Source of the DNA: Adineta steineri
Lineage: Eukaryota; Rotifera; Eurotatoria; Adinetida; Adinetidae
NCBI GenBank assembly: GCA_905250115.1
Contig: CAJNOI010000081.1
Location: 248,001-312,000 of the forward strand
Reading direction: 5' to 3'
DNA: 64,000 nt
This document shows positions 48,890 through 61,120 of the stretch, in pieces. Under the pieces are notes generated by a model. The model saw nothing but the letters and a program-made list of their open reading frames with translations, made no database searches and had not been told where the DNA came from. The position numbers and the translations under genes were made by a program. How positions within the stretch are numbered: position 1 is the stretch's first letter; every line of letters begins with the position of its first letter.

Positions 48890-50699
48890 CAGCTGTAGAC
48901 TTATTTTCGGCTATCGCTTAAGTGGTCAATAAAATAAATGAAATGATCAGTAAATAAAGTTGAAAATAATCAGTGAAAATATCGAATAGTCAGTAGTAAA
49001 ATGGCTAATAATTAATTATAAAATGGTCAATTTTTAATACATAAATATTAGTAAAAAATTCAGATGTTCTCATTAGAAGAAATAACTTTATTCATATGAA
49101 AATCAATTTATAATGAAAAAATAAATAAACAATCAAAAAATGAATAAGAAATCCACAAGATTTGTTAAGTAGGAATTCGAAATATGACAGGAAAAAAGTA
49201 TGAAAATATAACTATTGTACTAGTAAGATAGACCGAAACATTGTTCATCCATCTGTTTGTTTTGCTGCTCATGATTGAGAATATTTCTAACGAATACATA
49301 CACGACAATGTGTCCGTATCTGTTGTTCGTCAAGTATGATTTGGAGCGCAAACTACGTCTTTTTCTTGATTTAACTGTCTGATACGATAAAGTCTATAAT
49401 TCTAAACAAAGTATTGATTCTACAACAAATATGTTTGCATTAAATGTTGATGAGTCTCGTTCAATGAAGAGTTGGTGAAGAGCTATTAAACAATTTTCTC
49501 TTTAAGATTACTAATCTAATCTATGTATTCTAACATGCTGAACTTCTAATACTTTTCATATATCACAATGATGAATACAGTTTGATTCTATCCGAAGTGA
49601 ATCATGATTTTGTCTTATCTCTGTTAAATAACATTAATTTTGAAAAACTAATAAATCAGTAGTTTTGATGTTGTGTTATATATTATGAACTAAATCAAAT
49701 TAATCTTTTAGTTATCGTGTTTGCTATTGACTTCGAGTCATTTCTAGAACTAATATTAACAGAGTAGCCGGTGTAACAAAGATACAATGATCCAATATGT
49801 AAGTAGACTGAGAGAATAAATGACAGTCAAAGTTCATTTCTTTGCACAAAACTCAACATCTGCAAAGCACATCAATGAATGAAAACAATATAAATGTTTG
49901 TTGATTTGATCTACGAAATGCATTGTACAATGTTGAGGAGATAGAAACTTGAATAATTTTTTAAATTTTATTTTACTATCAGATTTTAGTCATTCTCGAT
50001 TTTTCTTTACCCTGAATTTTTTTTGACTGTAATATACGCCAAAAGATTATTAAAATAAATAAGAATATATACGAATAAAATCGTTTATTTTGTCATAGAT
50101 GTGTAATATCTGAATAGACATTGAAAATATATGATTTTAATAAACATGTAAAAAGAACTCTTTCGTATATAGTTCTATTTTATCGTAATATATATTTTGA
50201 TATATCTATATTTTAGACGATAAAGATAATTTACAAAAAAAAACAATGTTACATGCTTTAAAATAACACTATTTACTCAATATTAATCATTGCAGACAGT
50301 TTTTGTCCTCCAATCGTCAAGTTAAAATTTTTCATGACTCAATCGATACGCCTGCGATTTTTCTTTCTTTCTCCTCTTCAGTTAATTTCCTCTCATATAT
50401 TTAATTTATATTTTTTTTCTAAGCTTTATCATTTTAATATGACAACAAATGTTTATTAGTTGAAAGTTAGTATTGCCGGTGAGAACCTTTTACAAACAGT
50501 TGAGGTCTTTTATAAATCAACTCAAGACACCTACATTTTTCGTCTCAACATTATAGGAGTCTTATTTCACTAATCAGATTCTTTTTGACAAGGTGAGTAA
50601 TCAAATATTGACGGGGAAAAAATATTTAAGTCAAATGGTAGATTTCTTTTAATAGCCATAGTGATCTTGTTTTTTTTCAGATAAAAATTTGCAACAGAT
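48890..50699. repeat. Flank module between Rel-8 and Rel-9
   Basis: Array-repeated spacer with the GGTCAGT-word block (about 48920-49040), CACGACAATGTGTCCGTATC near 49300, the TAATCTAATCT block near 49510, CTACGAAATGCATTGT near 49910 and the promoter block near 50560-50690, where the CCAAT position reads CTAAT. No gene is supported. Confidence 0.65.
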
Positions 50700-52292
50700 A
50701 TGGAATATCAACCTAATGATGATGGTAAATTAAAACATTGACATAGTCATCATTTTAATTTCGTTGTATTAATTTTAGTTCCCCAATGTACATATGATGA
50801 TGAGGATTATGATCAGCTCGATACAAAGTTGTCTTTCGATCAATCTCAATGTTTAGACAACAAGTCGAGAAATGATTACGATATACAAATGCTGCTCTTG
50901 GATCAAGTTCAATTTGAGTGGTCAAATACCAGCTCGAGAAATGATTTGAATATATACTTACCGCCATCATTCCAAAGTCCAGGTGATCTTTTTAATAATG
51001 AAGACGTCACTTCTTCTAGTCTTAACGGGCAAGCAACAGTATCAATTATGCCTAATAATGTTGTTGTTGAAGAATTATGTCGTGGTCAATCCTCGCAGGT
51101 TATACACTATTGTCCCGGTATTTTCTTTCATGATTTTTTTCCAAAATAATTAATTTTGATAATATTCTAGAACCAGTTAATGCGATGACTGTTACTACAA
51201 CTACTTCTGGTTTGTTAAAATTTGTTTACTTTTTAAAACTTATTTGCAATGTTTTTTTTACAGACGAGGACGAAGATAGCACGGAAACAGTTGCTGATAC
51301 ATCATCTGAATCCAGTCTGGATGATACAGAGCACCATGCTGAAGAAGCAAGTTTAAAAAAAATTAACGAATTGATTGCAAAACTATTAATGACTATTAAA
51401 ACTCATCCACTAACTTCTATTCGTCTTCGCTATAAATCTGATGGTCGACGTCGAGCAAATGAATCTCTTGCAAATCCTATAGTTATTGATGTATGTTAAT
51501 ATTTTTCATCTTCTTCTTAGTTGTTTGCTAAATATCATTTTTATTCTTTAGATATCCAATTTAACACACGTTGAATTAAGCTTTAATCAAAAATTTGTGA
51601 TTCGATTGTTACTAGCTGCATGGACCGAAAATCCATCAGACAAAGCATATCTTCATTCAAATAAATTAGGATATCTTTCTAATGATGCACAAGGATTCAG
51701 CGATGGAACTATTTATATTCCTATAACTTCAGATGATATTAAGAAAGGAATCAAAGCGTAAGATCAGATCTGTTTTATTAAAACCATTTTTTATTCATTC
51801 TTCATTTAGATTGTCAGATTTATCAATAACTAAAAGACCGCTTAGAGAATATAATCGTAAATTGACGCCACTTAAGCTATTGGAAATTGCTAGTGGTACT
51901 ATAATTTTCTTTTCTATACACTGAATATATATTTTATATTTATTTAACATTAGACATACGTGGTAACGGAACAGTCACGGGGGTACATGAAGCTAAAGAG
52001 CTTGTTAAAAACTTTAACTTGCAAGCTAGCTGGCTTGTTTGTCAATTATTAATCAAACAAAACGAAAAAACATTCCATTTTACAGATATTATATGTGCAA
52101 CACATAAAATGGAAGAAACTCGTGAGTATTATATGACTATTTTCTTCTTTAAAGTATTATTTGATTTATTTAGAGCAACCAATAAAACGACCAAAAGAGC
52201 CAACTGAAGATGACGAAGAAGAAGAAGAAATCGATGAACGTCCAAGTCGATCAAAATCAAAATCAACAAAACGACAGAAAATTTCTCATTAA
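50700..52292 (+). CDS. Rel-9: half-Rel protein of the tandem group, apparently intact
   Basis: Eight exons (50700-50724, 50779-51117, 51171-51209, 51264-51490, 51552-51757, 51810-51895, 51954-52121, 52174-52292) give about 402 residues with canonical splice sites throughout. N-terminal exon similar to Rel-6 (YDDEDYDQLDTKLSFDQSQC), EELCRGQSSQVIHY, acidic linker (DEDEDSTET), RHD-N loop IRLRYKSDGRRR, FVIRLLLAAWTENPSD, HSNKLGYLSND, DGTIYIPITSDDIKKGIK, LSITKRPLREYN and KELVKNFNLQASWLVCQL. The tail exon gives IKRPKEPTEDDEEEEE then RPSRSKSKSTKRQKISH. This is a good reference copy for the group. It has no dimerisation or ankyrin domain. Confidence 0.83.
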
Positions 52293-54229
52293 TTAACAAT
52301 TTTTTATTTATATTTCTTTTCTTTTCTTTTACTTTTTATTATTCGAGCGTATAAAGACATATTTCTGGATAATTTTTTGTTAAATGGCCTTCTTTGGCTA
52401 CTGTTATTTTTTATTAAAAAGTTTTGTTTTTTTGCTTAATCAAATCGGATTATGATCTTTTATTTTCGGCTATCATTTAAGTAGTCAGTAGAATACATGA
52501 AATAGTCAGTAAATAAAGATGGAAATGATCAGTCAATATATTACACAGTCAGTAGTATAATGGTCAGATTTTAATACATAAATATTAGTAAAACATTCAG
52601 ATGTTCTCCTTAGAAGAAATAACTTTATTAGTATGAAGATCAATTTATTATAAGAAAAATAAATAAGGAATCGACAAGATTTGTTAAGTAGGAATTCGAA
52701 ATATAAAAGGAAAAAAGTATGAAAATATAACTATTATACTAGTAAAATAGGCCTAAACGTTGTTCATCCATTTCTTTTTTTTCTCTCTTATCGATCAATA
52801 TTGTTTTTCTGCGCATGCTTCAGAATATTTTCAACGAACACACACACGACAATATGTCCTAATGTGTTGTTCGTACGGCATGATTTGATCGTTTGATACG
52901 ATAAAGTCCATAATTCTAAATAAAGTATTGATTCTGCAACAAATATTTTTGCATTAAATGTGGATGAATCTCGTTCAATAAAGAGTTGATGGAGAGCTAT
53001 TAAACAATTTTCTCTAAAAGATTACTAATCTAATCTATGTATTCTAACACGCAGAAGTTCTAATACTTTTCATATATTACAATGATGGATACAGTTCTAT
53101 TGTATTCTAAGCTAAATACAGTTTTATCTTCTTTTAAATAACATTAAATTTCAAAAACTAACAAAGAAATAGTTTTGATGTTGTGTTATATATTATGAAC
53201 TAAATGGAATTGATCTTTTGGTTATTTTGCTGACTATTGACTTTCAGTGATTCTTACAACTGTAACATTCTAATATTAACAAATTCTTTGCATAAAACTC
53301 AACATTTGTAAAGTAAATCAATAAATGAAAACAGTATCAGTGTTATTGATTTAATCTACGAAACACACTGTACAATGAAGAGGAAATAGAAACTTGAATA
53401 GTTTTTTAAATTTTATTTTACTATCAGATTTTAGTTGTTCTCGATTTTTCTTCAGTTTGAATTCTTTAACTGGAATATACGCCAGGAGACTATTGAAATA
53501 GATAAGAACATGTGTTGGGATACAAATTAAAACTTGGCAGAAATGAAAATTTTCATTTCTATTATAGTACAATTTTAAATTCTCCTAAGATGTTATACTG
53601 TGGCAATAAAGTCGTTTATTTGTCATAGATGTGTAATGTCTGAATAGACATTGACAATACATGATTTTAATAATCTTGTAAAAGAACTCTTTCGTATATT
53701 GTTCTATTTTATACGAATATGTATTTTCATATATGAATATATAAACATGTTAGACGATAAAGATAATTCCCAAAAAAAGACTGTTGTACGTTTTAAAATA
53801 ACATTGTTTGTACTCTATGAATCACTGCTGACATTTTTCTTTCTTACATCATCGACTTGAAACTTTTCAAAACTAAATTAAAATACATGTGATCTGTTCT
53901 TTATTCTTTTAGATGAATTTCCTCTCTCCGATTTAGTTTATGCCATTTTGCTATGCTCTATCATTTTAATATGACAAAAATACAAACTAGTTGAAAGTCA
54001 GTATTGTCGGTGAGTACCTGCTACAAACAGATGAGATCTTTTTTAAGCTGACACGAGACACTTATGTTTTTTTTTCTAAACATTATAGGAGTCTTGCTTC
54101 ACCAATCAGATTCATTTTTGCAAAATGAATAAGCAGCTATTAAAGGAGAAAAATATTTTTAAAAAAGCTTCATTTCTTTCAATAGGTATAGTGATTTTGT
54201 TTGTTTACAGATAAAAACTTACAACAAAT
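52293..54229. repeat. Flank module between Rel-9 and Rel-10
   Basis: Same succession of array-repeated blocks as in the other spacers: ATAAAGACATATTTCTGGAT near 52350, GTCAGT words near 52480-52570, the TAATCTAATCT block near 53030, TTAGTTGTTCTCGATTTTTC near 53430, and the promoter block with CCAAT at 54102-54106. The frames at 53351-53572 and 53651-53860 have no recognisable content. Confidence 0.65.
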
Positions 54230-56663
54230 ATGGCAGATCAATCTAATGATGGTAAATTAAAACATTAACATTGTAGTGCTTTTATTTTCATTGTATTAAT
54301 TCTAGTTCCACAAACTACATATAATGATGAGGTTTTCAATAAGTACGTTACAATATTGTTTCTCGATCAGTTTCAATCTGTAAACAGCAGCTCGGGAGAT
54401 GACTCACGAGGAAGGGTCACCATCTTGAAAATCGCTTTTAAGCTAATATTTTGTGCATAAGTAGATATTAGTGTGCCTAGTAAAAGCCTAAAGGATAGCG
54501 GCTAATAACGCTTTCTCTTCGAGTTATAGTTATTTTACTGAAATTTTAGATTATATCTTGATATAAGAGTGAAAATCGAGTGATGGCAGTTTGGCCAGAA
54601 TCCTTGTTCATGAATAGTACCCAATGTGGATAGCATCTCATGAAAATTTCAGTTCAATCGGACGCTTCCTTTACGAAATAATAAGCTTTTAGAAAAAAAG
54701 ATTTTTCTCATATCGTTGGTAACGTATGAGCACTTTTTGAAATATATTATCCCGTGAAGGAAATGTCCGATTGAACTGAAATTTTCAGCAGATGCTATGT
54801 ACATTGGGTACTATCCATGAACAAGAATTCAGACCAAACTGCGATCACTCGATTTTCGTCCTTATATCAAGATATAGGCTAAAATTTCAGTAAGTTAACT
54901 ATAACTCGAAGAGAAAGCACTATTAGCCAGTATCCTTTTAGGCTTTTACTAAGCACACTAGTATCTACTTATACACAAAATATTAGTTCAAAAGTGATTT
55001 TCATGTTGGTGACCTTTCCTCGTCAGATACAACGCTACCATCACCTGCGCAAAGTTCAGAGGATCTTTTTAGTAATGAAGACGTCACTTCTGCTAGTCTT
55101 AATGAGCAAACAGCAATAGCATCTGTGCGTGATGATCATGTTGATGGAGGATCATTTCCTGAGCAAAGCTCGGAAGCTGTACGCAATCGCAGTGATTCAT
55201 AAATTATACCACTAGATGACAGGAACAGAACCTCAAATATTATCCGACGTAAGAAAAGTCCTGCATAAATTGTAAGATATGTATATTCCAACATCAATTC
55301 ATATTTGCTCCAGTGAAAAAAAGTGAATTATCTTCTAGTTAAGTGAGGTATGTGTAGCATCCTATCGAACTATATCGTTATAAATAAAAAAAGTTCAAAT
55401 TGTTTAAATAGAAAATCTTCATAACTATAGGTGCAGCTGGATACATGTGTAAGAGAAATACAATATTCTTGCATTCGCATTTGATCTGCCATATTCATAC
55501 TCATACACAAGTCAATTGCCAAGATAGTTTAGAAATCGAAATGATCCAAAAACTGATCACGTCACTTTTGAATACACCAATTTTAACGGTATTTTTTTCA
55601 TGATTTTTTTTCAAAAGAATCAATTTTGATAAAATTCTAGAACCAGACAATGAAGTGACTGTTACTACAACTCCTTCTGGTTTGTTGAAATTTGTTTACT
55701 GTATAAAATTTATTTGGAATGTTTTTTTTACAGACGTGGATATAAGCAATACGGAAGCAGTTGCTGATACATCATCTGAACCCGATCTGGATGATTCAGA
55801 GCATCATGCTGAAGAAACGAGTTTATTAATCTTTAGCGAATCGATTGCAGAATCAATAATGGCTGTTAGAACTCATCCACCAGCTAATTTTCGTCTTGAC
55901 TATGAATCTGATGGTCGACGTCGATATTTTAGAGATCCTATGGTTATTGATGTATGTTAATATTCCTCATCTTCTTCTTAGTTTTTTGTTGAATATTATT
56001 TCTATTCTTCAGATATCTCGTGTAAGAAACATTAGATTGAGGTCTGGCCAAAGATTCTGTATTCGATTGTTACTAGCTGCATGTACCGATAATCTATCAG
56101 ACGACGTATATCTTCATCCAAATATATTGAGATATCATTCCCATGACGCATTTATATTAAGGGATGGAACAATTTGTGTTCCTTTAACTTCAGATGATAT
56201 CAACTACGGAACAAAAGCGTATGATTATGTTTTTTTTTATTAAAACTATTTTAAATTTATTCTTCATTTAGATTCACAGATTTACAAATAATTAAAAGGC
56301 TGCTTAGAGAATACAATAGTGAACTGACGCCACTTAAGCTATTGGAAATTGCTAGTGGTATTATAATTTTCTTTTCTACACACTGAATATATATTTTATA
56401 TTTATTTAACATTAGAAATACATGGTAACAGGACAGCCACGATACGGGAAGCTAAAGAGCTTGTTAAAAACTTTAACTTGAAAGCTATGTGGATTATTTG
56501 TCAACTATTGATCGAACAAAATAGAACACTTCGATTTTCAAATGTTATATGTTGGACACATAGAATAGAAGAAAGTAATGAGTGTTATAAGAATATTTTC
56601 TTCTTCAAAGTATTGTTTGATTTGTTTAGGGCGACCAACATAACAATTAATAGAACCAACTGA
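54230..56663 (+). pseudogene. Rel-10: half-Rel copy broken by two insertions
   Basis: Exon 1 (54230-54251) and the start of exon 2 (from 54305, reading SVNSSSGDDS) are intact. Exon 2 is then interrupted by the foldback element at 54407-55022. Beyond it the original frame resumes (SDTTLPSPAQSSEDLFSNED) but meets a second insertion at about 55173-55570 with a stop at 55199-55201. The downstream exons 55641-55679, 55734-55951, 56013-56218, 56272-56357 and 56416-56663 remain open. They encode FRLDYESDGRRR (the family has L-R-Y, so the arginine of the recognition loop is lost), FCIRLLLAACTDN, LHPNILRYHSHD, DGTICVPLTSDD and KELVKNFNLKAMWIICQL. The tail-intron donor has the same +1 G-to-A change as Rel-6, and the tail itself contains stops. 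A shorter product from a downstream start is conceivable but unsupported. Confidence 0.78.
54407..55022. mobile_element. Foldback element in Rel-10 exon 2 with TCA target duplication
   Basis: A 616-base palindrome-like element. The left arm begins CGAGGAAGGGTCACCA; the right end read inward begins CGAGGAAAGGTCACCA. Pairing continues with few differences for nearly 300 bases (for example CTTTCTCTTCGAGTTATAG and CAGTTCAATCGGAC occur in both arms), leaving a short centre. TCA lies on each side (54404-54406 and 55023-55025), and removing element plus one TCA restores the frame seen in Rel-7 (GDDS-D/N-TTLPS). No coding capacity. The superfamily is uncertain; a 3-base duplication fits PIF/Harbinger-like or CACTA-like elements, but the termini do not settle it. 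Confidence 0.85.
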
Positions 56664-57591
56664 AGATGATGAAGAATAAGAAGAAGTCGAGATCAAGAAA
56701 ATGAAAGAAGCATTTTCATTAACTAAAAATTTATTGTTTTTACTTTTATTTTTATTTTTATTTTCTGTTATTTTTTATTATTCAAGCCGATAAAAAGACA
56801 CTTTTCGGTTATTTCTTGTTAAATGGCTTTCTCCGCCTACTGTTATGTTTAATCAAAAAATTTTCTTTTTTTCCTTATTGAGAACCGCGTTATGGACTTT
56901 TATTTTAGGCTATCATTTAAGTGGTCAGTAGAATAAATGAAATGATCAGTAAATAAAGATGGAAATAATCAGTGAAAATATCAAATAGCCAGTAGTACAA
57001 TGATCAGTTTTTAATATATAGGTATGAGTAAAAAGTTTAAGTTGCATTAGTAAAATATTCCGATGTTCTCATTAGAAGAAATAAGTTTATTAGTATGAAG
57101 ATCAATTTATTATGAGAAAACTAAGTAAATAAGAAATTCACAAGATTTGTTAAGTATGAATTCGAAATATGAAAGGAAAAAAGTATGAAAGTATTACTAT
57201 TGCACTGGTAAATTAGGCTTAAACATTGTTCATCCATCTCTTCGTTTTCTCTCATATCAATCAGTTTTGTTTTGCTGCGCATGATTCAGAATATTTTTAA
57301 CGAATACATACATGATAATGTGCCCGGATATGTTGTTCGTCAAGTATGATTTGGAGCACAAACTGTATTTTTTCTTGATTTAGCTGTTTGATACAATAAA
57401 GTTCATAATTCTAAACAAAGTATTGATTCTGCAACAAATATATTTGCATTAGATGTGGATGGACTTCGTTCAGTGAAGAGTGGATGGATGTGAGAGTGAT
57501 GCTATAACACATTTCGATCTTTATAACTACACTTTAATTCAAATGACTAATTTGAAAAAAAATTTGAAAACCTAATTATTTCTATATTTCT
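56664..57591. repeat. Flank module after Rel-10
   Basis: Array-repeated spacer: decayed tail exon, GTCAGT-word block near 56920-57010, TTATTAGTATGAAGATCAAT near 57088, TGTTGTTCGTCAAGTATGAT near 57330. It ends abruptly near 57490, where the sequence changes into the Rel-4/Rel-5 relic. The part of the module containing the TAATCTAATCT block is missing here. Confidence 0.6.
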
Positions 57592-58130
57592 AATATATTT
57601 TTAATATTCTTCTTTACAACGTTAGCAACCAGTTTCATTTCAGTTTGTTGATTCAAAAACAATTACATTTACAACTCCACCATGTCTCATAGAAGCAAAT
57701 GAAAATCATAAAATAGAAGTTCCTATTGTTGTTCGTCAAAATAATCGAGAAACTACACGTGTTAGTTTTTATTATGAACCATGTGAGTAATATTTTTATT
57801 TAACAACTAGATAAAATTTTCTTTTATTAGCTACATATTACTGCAGATGTAATAATGATCCTATTTTCAATTTATTTGACGAATAAAATGCGTCTGAATT
57901 ATCTTCTTCATCGAGTACATTTTATGATGCTGATGATGATTTCGCTGATTATTTTAATCAATGATTTGGTATTATAGTTTTTATGAGAAATGTTTAAAAT
58001 AAGATATGGATCAAAAATGAATATGCAAAAATTCATAGTGGCTCATTTTTATTCCAGTTATTGATAAAGATATAAAAACTGGTACTATGAAGTAAATTTT
58101 TCTATATATCGAAAATTTAAATGTTACATT
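57592..58130 (+). pseudogene. Relic of a Rel-4/Rel-5 pair with internal deletion
   Basis: From about 57600 to 57995 the sequence closely matches the last two exons and 3' flank of Rel-4, including the intervening intron (FVDSKTITFTTPPC, NENHKIEVPIVVRQNN). It has changed residues and a TAA where Rel-4 has TCA in FIDES. Near 58000 it jumps directly to a match with the 3' part of Rel-5 exon 3 and its following intron (WIKNEYAKIHNGS-like, then ETGTMK-like; about 58004-58130), with a one-base loss near 58052. The 2 kb that separate these regions in the functional pair are absent. This is a duplicated Rel-4/Rel-5 segment that suffered a large deletion. Confidence 0.82.
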
Positions 58131-58768
58131 GATTTATACCAGTAAGTCATTTATTTGTTATAGATGTGTAATATCTGAATAGACATTGGCAATACGTGAC
58201 TTTAATAATCATGTAAAAAGATCTCTTTCGTATATTGGTCTATTTATATAGGAATATATATTTTAATATATCTGAATGTATAAACATATTAGAATATTAG
58301 ACAATAAAGATAATTAAAAAAAACTGTTATATGTTTTAAAGCAACATCATTTACTCAATGTAAATCACTGCAGACATTTTTCTTTCTTCCATCGTCGACT
58401 TGGAATTTTCCAAGACTCATTAAATACGCCTGCGATTTCTCTTTCTCCTCTCCGGTTAATTTCTTCTCGTATGTTTTATTTATGTTCTTTTTTTCCTAGG
58501 CTTTATCATTTTAATATGACAACAAATACAAACTAGTTGAAAGTTAGTATTATCGGTGAGTACCTGCTCCAAACAGTTGAGATCTTTTAAAAACCAAAAC
58601 AAGACATCTATGTTTTTTGACTGAGTATTGTAGGGGTCTTATATCACCAATCAGATTTTTTCTAGCAAAATGACTAAGCAGCAAGGGAAAAAATATTTTC
58701 AAAGAAGCTAGATTTCTTTCTAATAGCTACAGAGATTTTTTTATTTCAGATAAAAATTTACAACAAAT
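58131..58768 (+). promoter_or_regulatory. 5' flank and promoter block of Rel-11
   Basis: The half-Rel flank resumes at about 58145 (GTGTAATATCTGAATAGACATTG, as before the other copies) directly after the relic. CCAAT at 58647-58651, an AAATATTTTCAAAGAAG stretch in the TATA position, an acceptor-like TTTATTTCAG ending at 58749, then the start at 58769. The arrangement matches Rel-6, -7 and -10. Confidence 0.5.
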
Positions 58769-60379
58769 ATGGAATCTCAACCTTATGATGATGGTAAATT
58801 AAAACATTGACATCGTAGTTTTCTTAGTTTCATTCTATTAATTTTAGTTCCACAATGTACATTTAATGAGCAGGATTTTAATCGGCTCAGTATAATATTG
58901 TCTCTCGATAAACTTCAAGGTCCAAACAGCAGTTCGGGAAATGATTTCGATACACACTTATCGTCATCTTTCCGAAGTTCTGAGGATCCGTTTAATAAAG
59001 AAGACGTCACTTCTTGTAGTCTTAATGGGCAACCAACAGTAATATTTATGCCTGATGACCATGTTAATGAAGAATTATTTCCTGGCCAAGCCTTGGGCGT
59101 TATACACTATTTTGACGGTATTTTTTTCATGTTTTTTTTCTTCAAAACAATTAATTTTGATAAAATTCTAGAACCAGTCAATGAGGTGATTATTACTACA
59201 ACTCCTCTTGGTTTGTTAAAATTTGTTTACTTTAAATTTATTTAGAATGTTTTTATTTATAGACGTGGATAAAAATAACACGGAAGTAGTTGCTGATATA
59301 CTATCAGAGCCCAGTCTGGATGATTTAGAGGCTTTGGTAAATGATGAATTCTATAACTAGTTATCGACATTTTCTTGCTTTTAGACACCTGATCAAATTC
59401 AAAATCTTATCGAAGAAATGAAGCAGCTTTCCGAAAAAGCCAGTTTAAAAAACATTGATGAATTGATTACAGAACGCATAATGGCTATTAAAACTGATCC
59501 ACCAGCTAATCTTCGTCTTCGGTATAAAACTGATGGTCCACGTCAAGTAGCAAAATCTCTTACAAATCCCATGGAGATTGAGGTATGTTAATATTCTTCA
59601 TCTTCTTCTTGGTGTTTGATTCAGTATCATTTTTGTTCTTTAGATACCAAATTTAAAAAACATTCAATTAAACTCTGATCAAACATTCTTGATTCGATTG
59701 TTACTAGCTACATGGACCGAAAATCCATCAGACGGAGTATACCTTCATCCAAATATATCGGAATATCATTCTGATGATGCAATCGAATTAACGGATGGAA
59801 CTATTTGTGTTCGTTTAACTGCAGATGATATTAAGAAAGGAATCAAAGCGTAAGATCATGTTTTTTTTTGTTAAAACTATTTTTAATTTATTCTTCATTT
59901 AGATTTCCACGTTTACAAATAATTAAAAGAAAGCTAGGAACATATAAACGTGAGTTAACGCCACTTAATCTATCCGGAATTGCTAGTGGTATTATAATAT
60001 TCTTTTCTATGTACTGAATATATATTTAATATTTATTTAACATTAGATATAAATGGTAATAAAATAGTTACGGTGAAGGAAGCTAAAAAGATTTTTGATC
60101 AATATAATTTGAAAGCTAGTCGAATCATCTGCCAATTGTTAATCAAAGAAAATGAATCATTCCATTTTACAGATATTATATGTGCAACACATAAAATGGA
60201 AGAAACTCGTGAGTATTATATGAATATTTTCTTCTTTAAAGTATTGTTTCATTTATTCAGAGCAACCAAAAAAACGACCAAAAGAATCAACTGAAGACGA
60301 CGACGAAGAAAAAGAAATCGGTGAACGTCCAAGTCGATCAAAATCGAAATTAACAAAACGAAAGAAAATTTCTCATTAA
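58769..60379 (+). CDS. Rel-11: half-Rel protein of the tandem group, apparently intact
   Basis: Nine exons (58769-58793, 58848-59117, 59172-59210, 59263-59336, 59386-59582, 59644-59849, 59903-59988, 60047-60208, 60261-60379) give about 392 residues; the exon-5 left boundary could be one base off. Like Rel-6 it has an extra intron after EALV-like sequence and a heptad-like stretch (QIQNLIEEMKQLSEKASL), so Rel-6 and Rel-11 form a subtype distinct from Rel-7, -8 and -9. RHD-N loop LRLRYKTDGPRQ near residue 179, IPNLKNIQLN, FLIRLLLATWTENPSD, LHPNISEYHSDD, DGTICVRLTADDIKKGIK and KKIFDQYNLKASRIICQL. The tail exon gives PKKRPKESTEDDDEEKE then RPSRSKSKLTKRKKISH, a strong candidate nuclear-localisation signal. 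No IPT or ankyrin domain. Confidence 0.83.
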
Positions 60380-61120
60380 ATAACAATTTATTATTTTCTT
60401 TTATTCTTTATTATTCAAGATTATACCGAAATATTTCTGAATTATTTCTTGTTGAAAGCCCTCATCCGCATTGTTTGATTTTCAATCAAATAATTTTTTT
60501 TTGTATTAGCTATCGACGACGAAAATAAGAACTTTTATTTTGTTTAAAAATTGTTTTTTTTTTCTTGAATTTAATTCAGTAAAAAAATAAAATTATAATT
60601 AATCACGACTAGATTTTGTTTTAATAACAGTGTGAGGTTTGAAAGATAAGGTTACCTGTAGACTTGCTTATTTACTCTACAGATTTGTAAAGATTTTCAA
60701 GTTTGAATAAATTGCTGCTTATCGTCTATGTATCAATATTTTACTTAGATTTTGAAGTATTTACACAAAATATTTGTCATGAAATTGCACAACGATAGAA
60801 AATTTTAAGAAAAATAAAAATCTTCTATTTTCTTTCATTATCATTCTCAAGATATATTTTTATAAAAACATGTTATTACAAAATTATCGACAGTCATGTT
60901 TTGGTCGTCTATCTGCTTCTTCGTCGTCTATTTATAACCATCATTATTTTTTTCTTCGTCTCTGTCTGCCGCTGTTTGCCTGCCTGACTCATGAAAAAAG
61001 AAAGAAAAAAAATACTTTTCCACTGTGGTAAAGAAGTGTAGTATAAAGAACACACTGGCGTATAGATGCATTTATTCTCTTATTTAAACTTAAACTACAA
61101 CATATTAATTTAACTGCAAA
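60380..61120. other. Intergenic region between Rel-11 and Rel-12
   Basis: About 740 bases. The first 100 match the 3' flank of other half-Rel genes; the remainder is unrelated to the array modules, so the tandem unit ends here. A TATA-like GTATAAAG at 61040-61047 lies about 75 bases before the Rel-12 start and is a reasonable promoter candidate. Confidence 0.5.

Noticed and set aside
40381..60294. Hydrophobic C-terminus (NIFFFKVLFDLFR) read as a membrane anchor in half-Rel proteins
   Set aside because: The stretch coincides with a 52-nt intron with good donor and acceptor in most copies; splicing gives an acidic/basic tail instead. It can only be real if the intron is retained.
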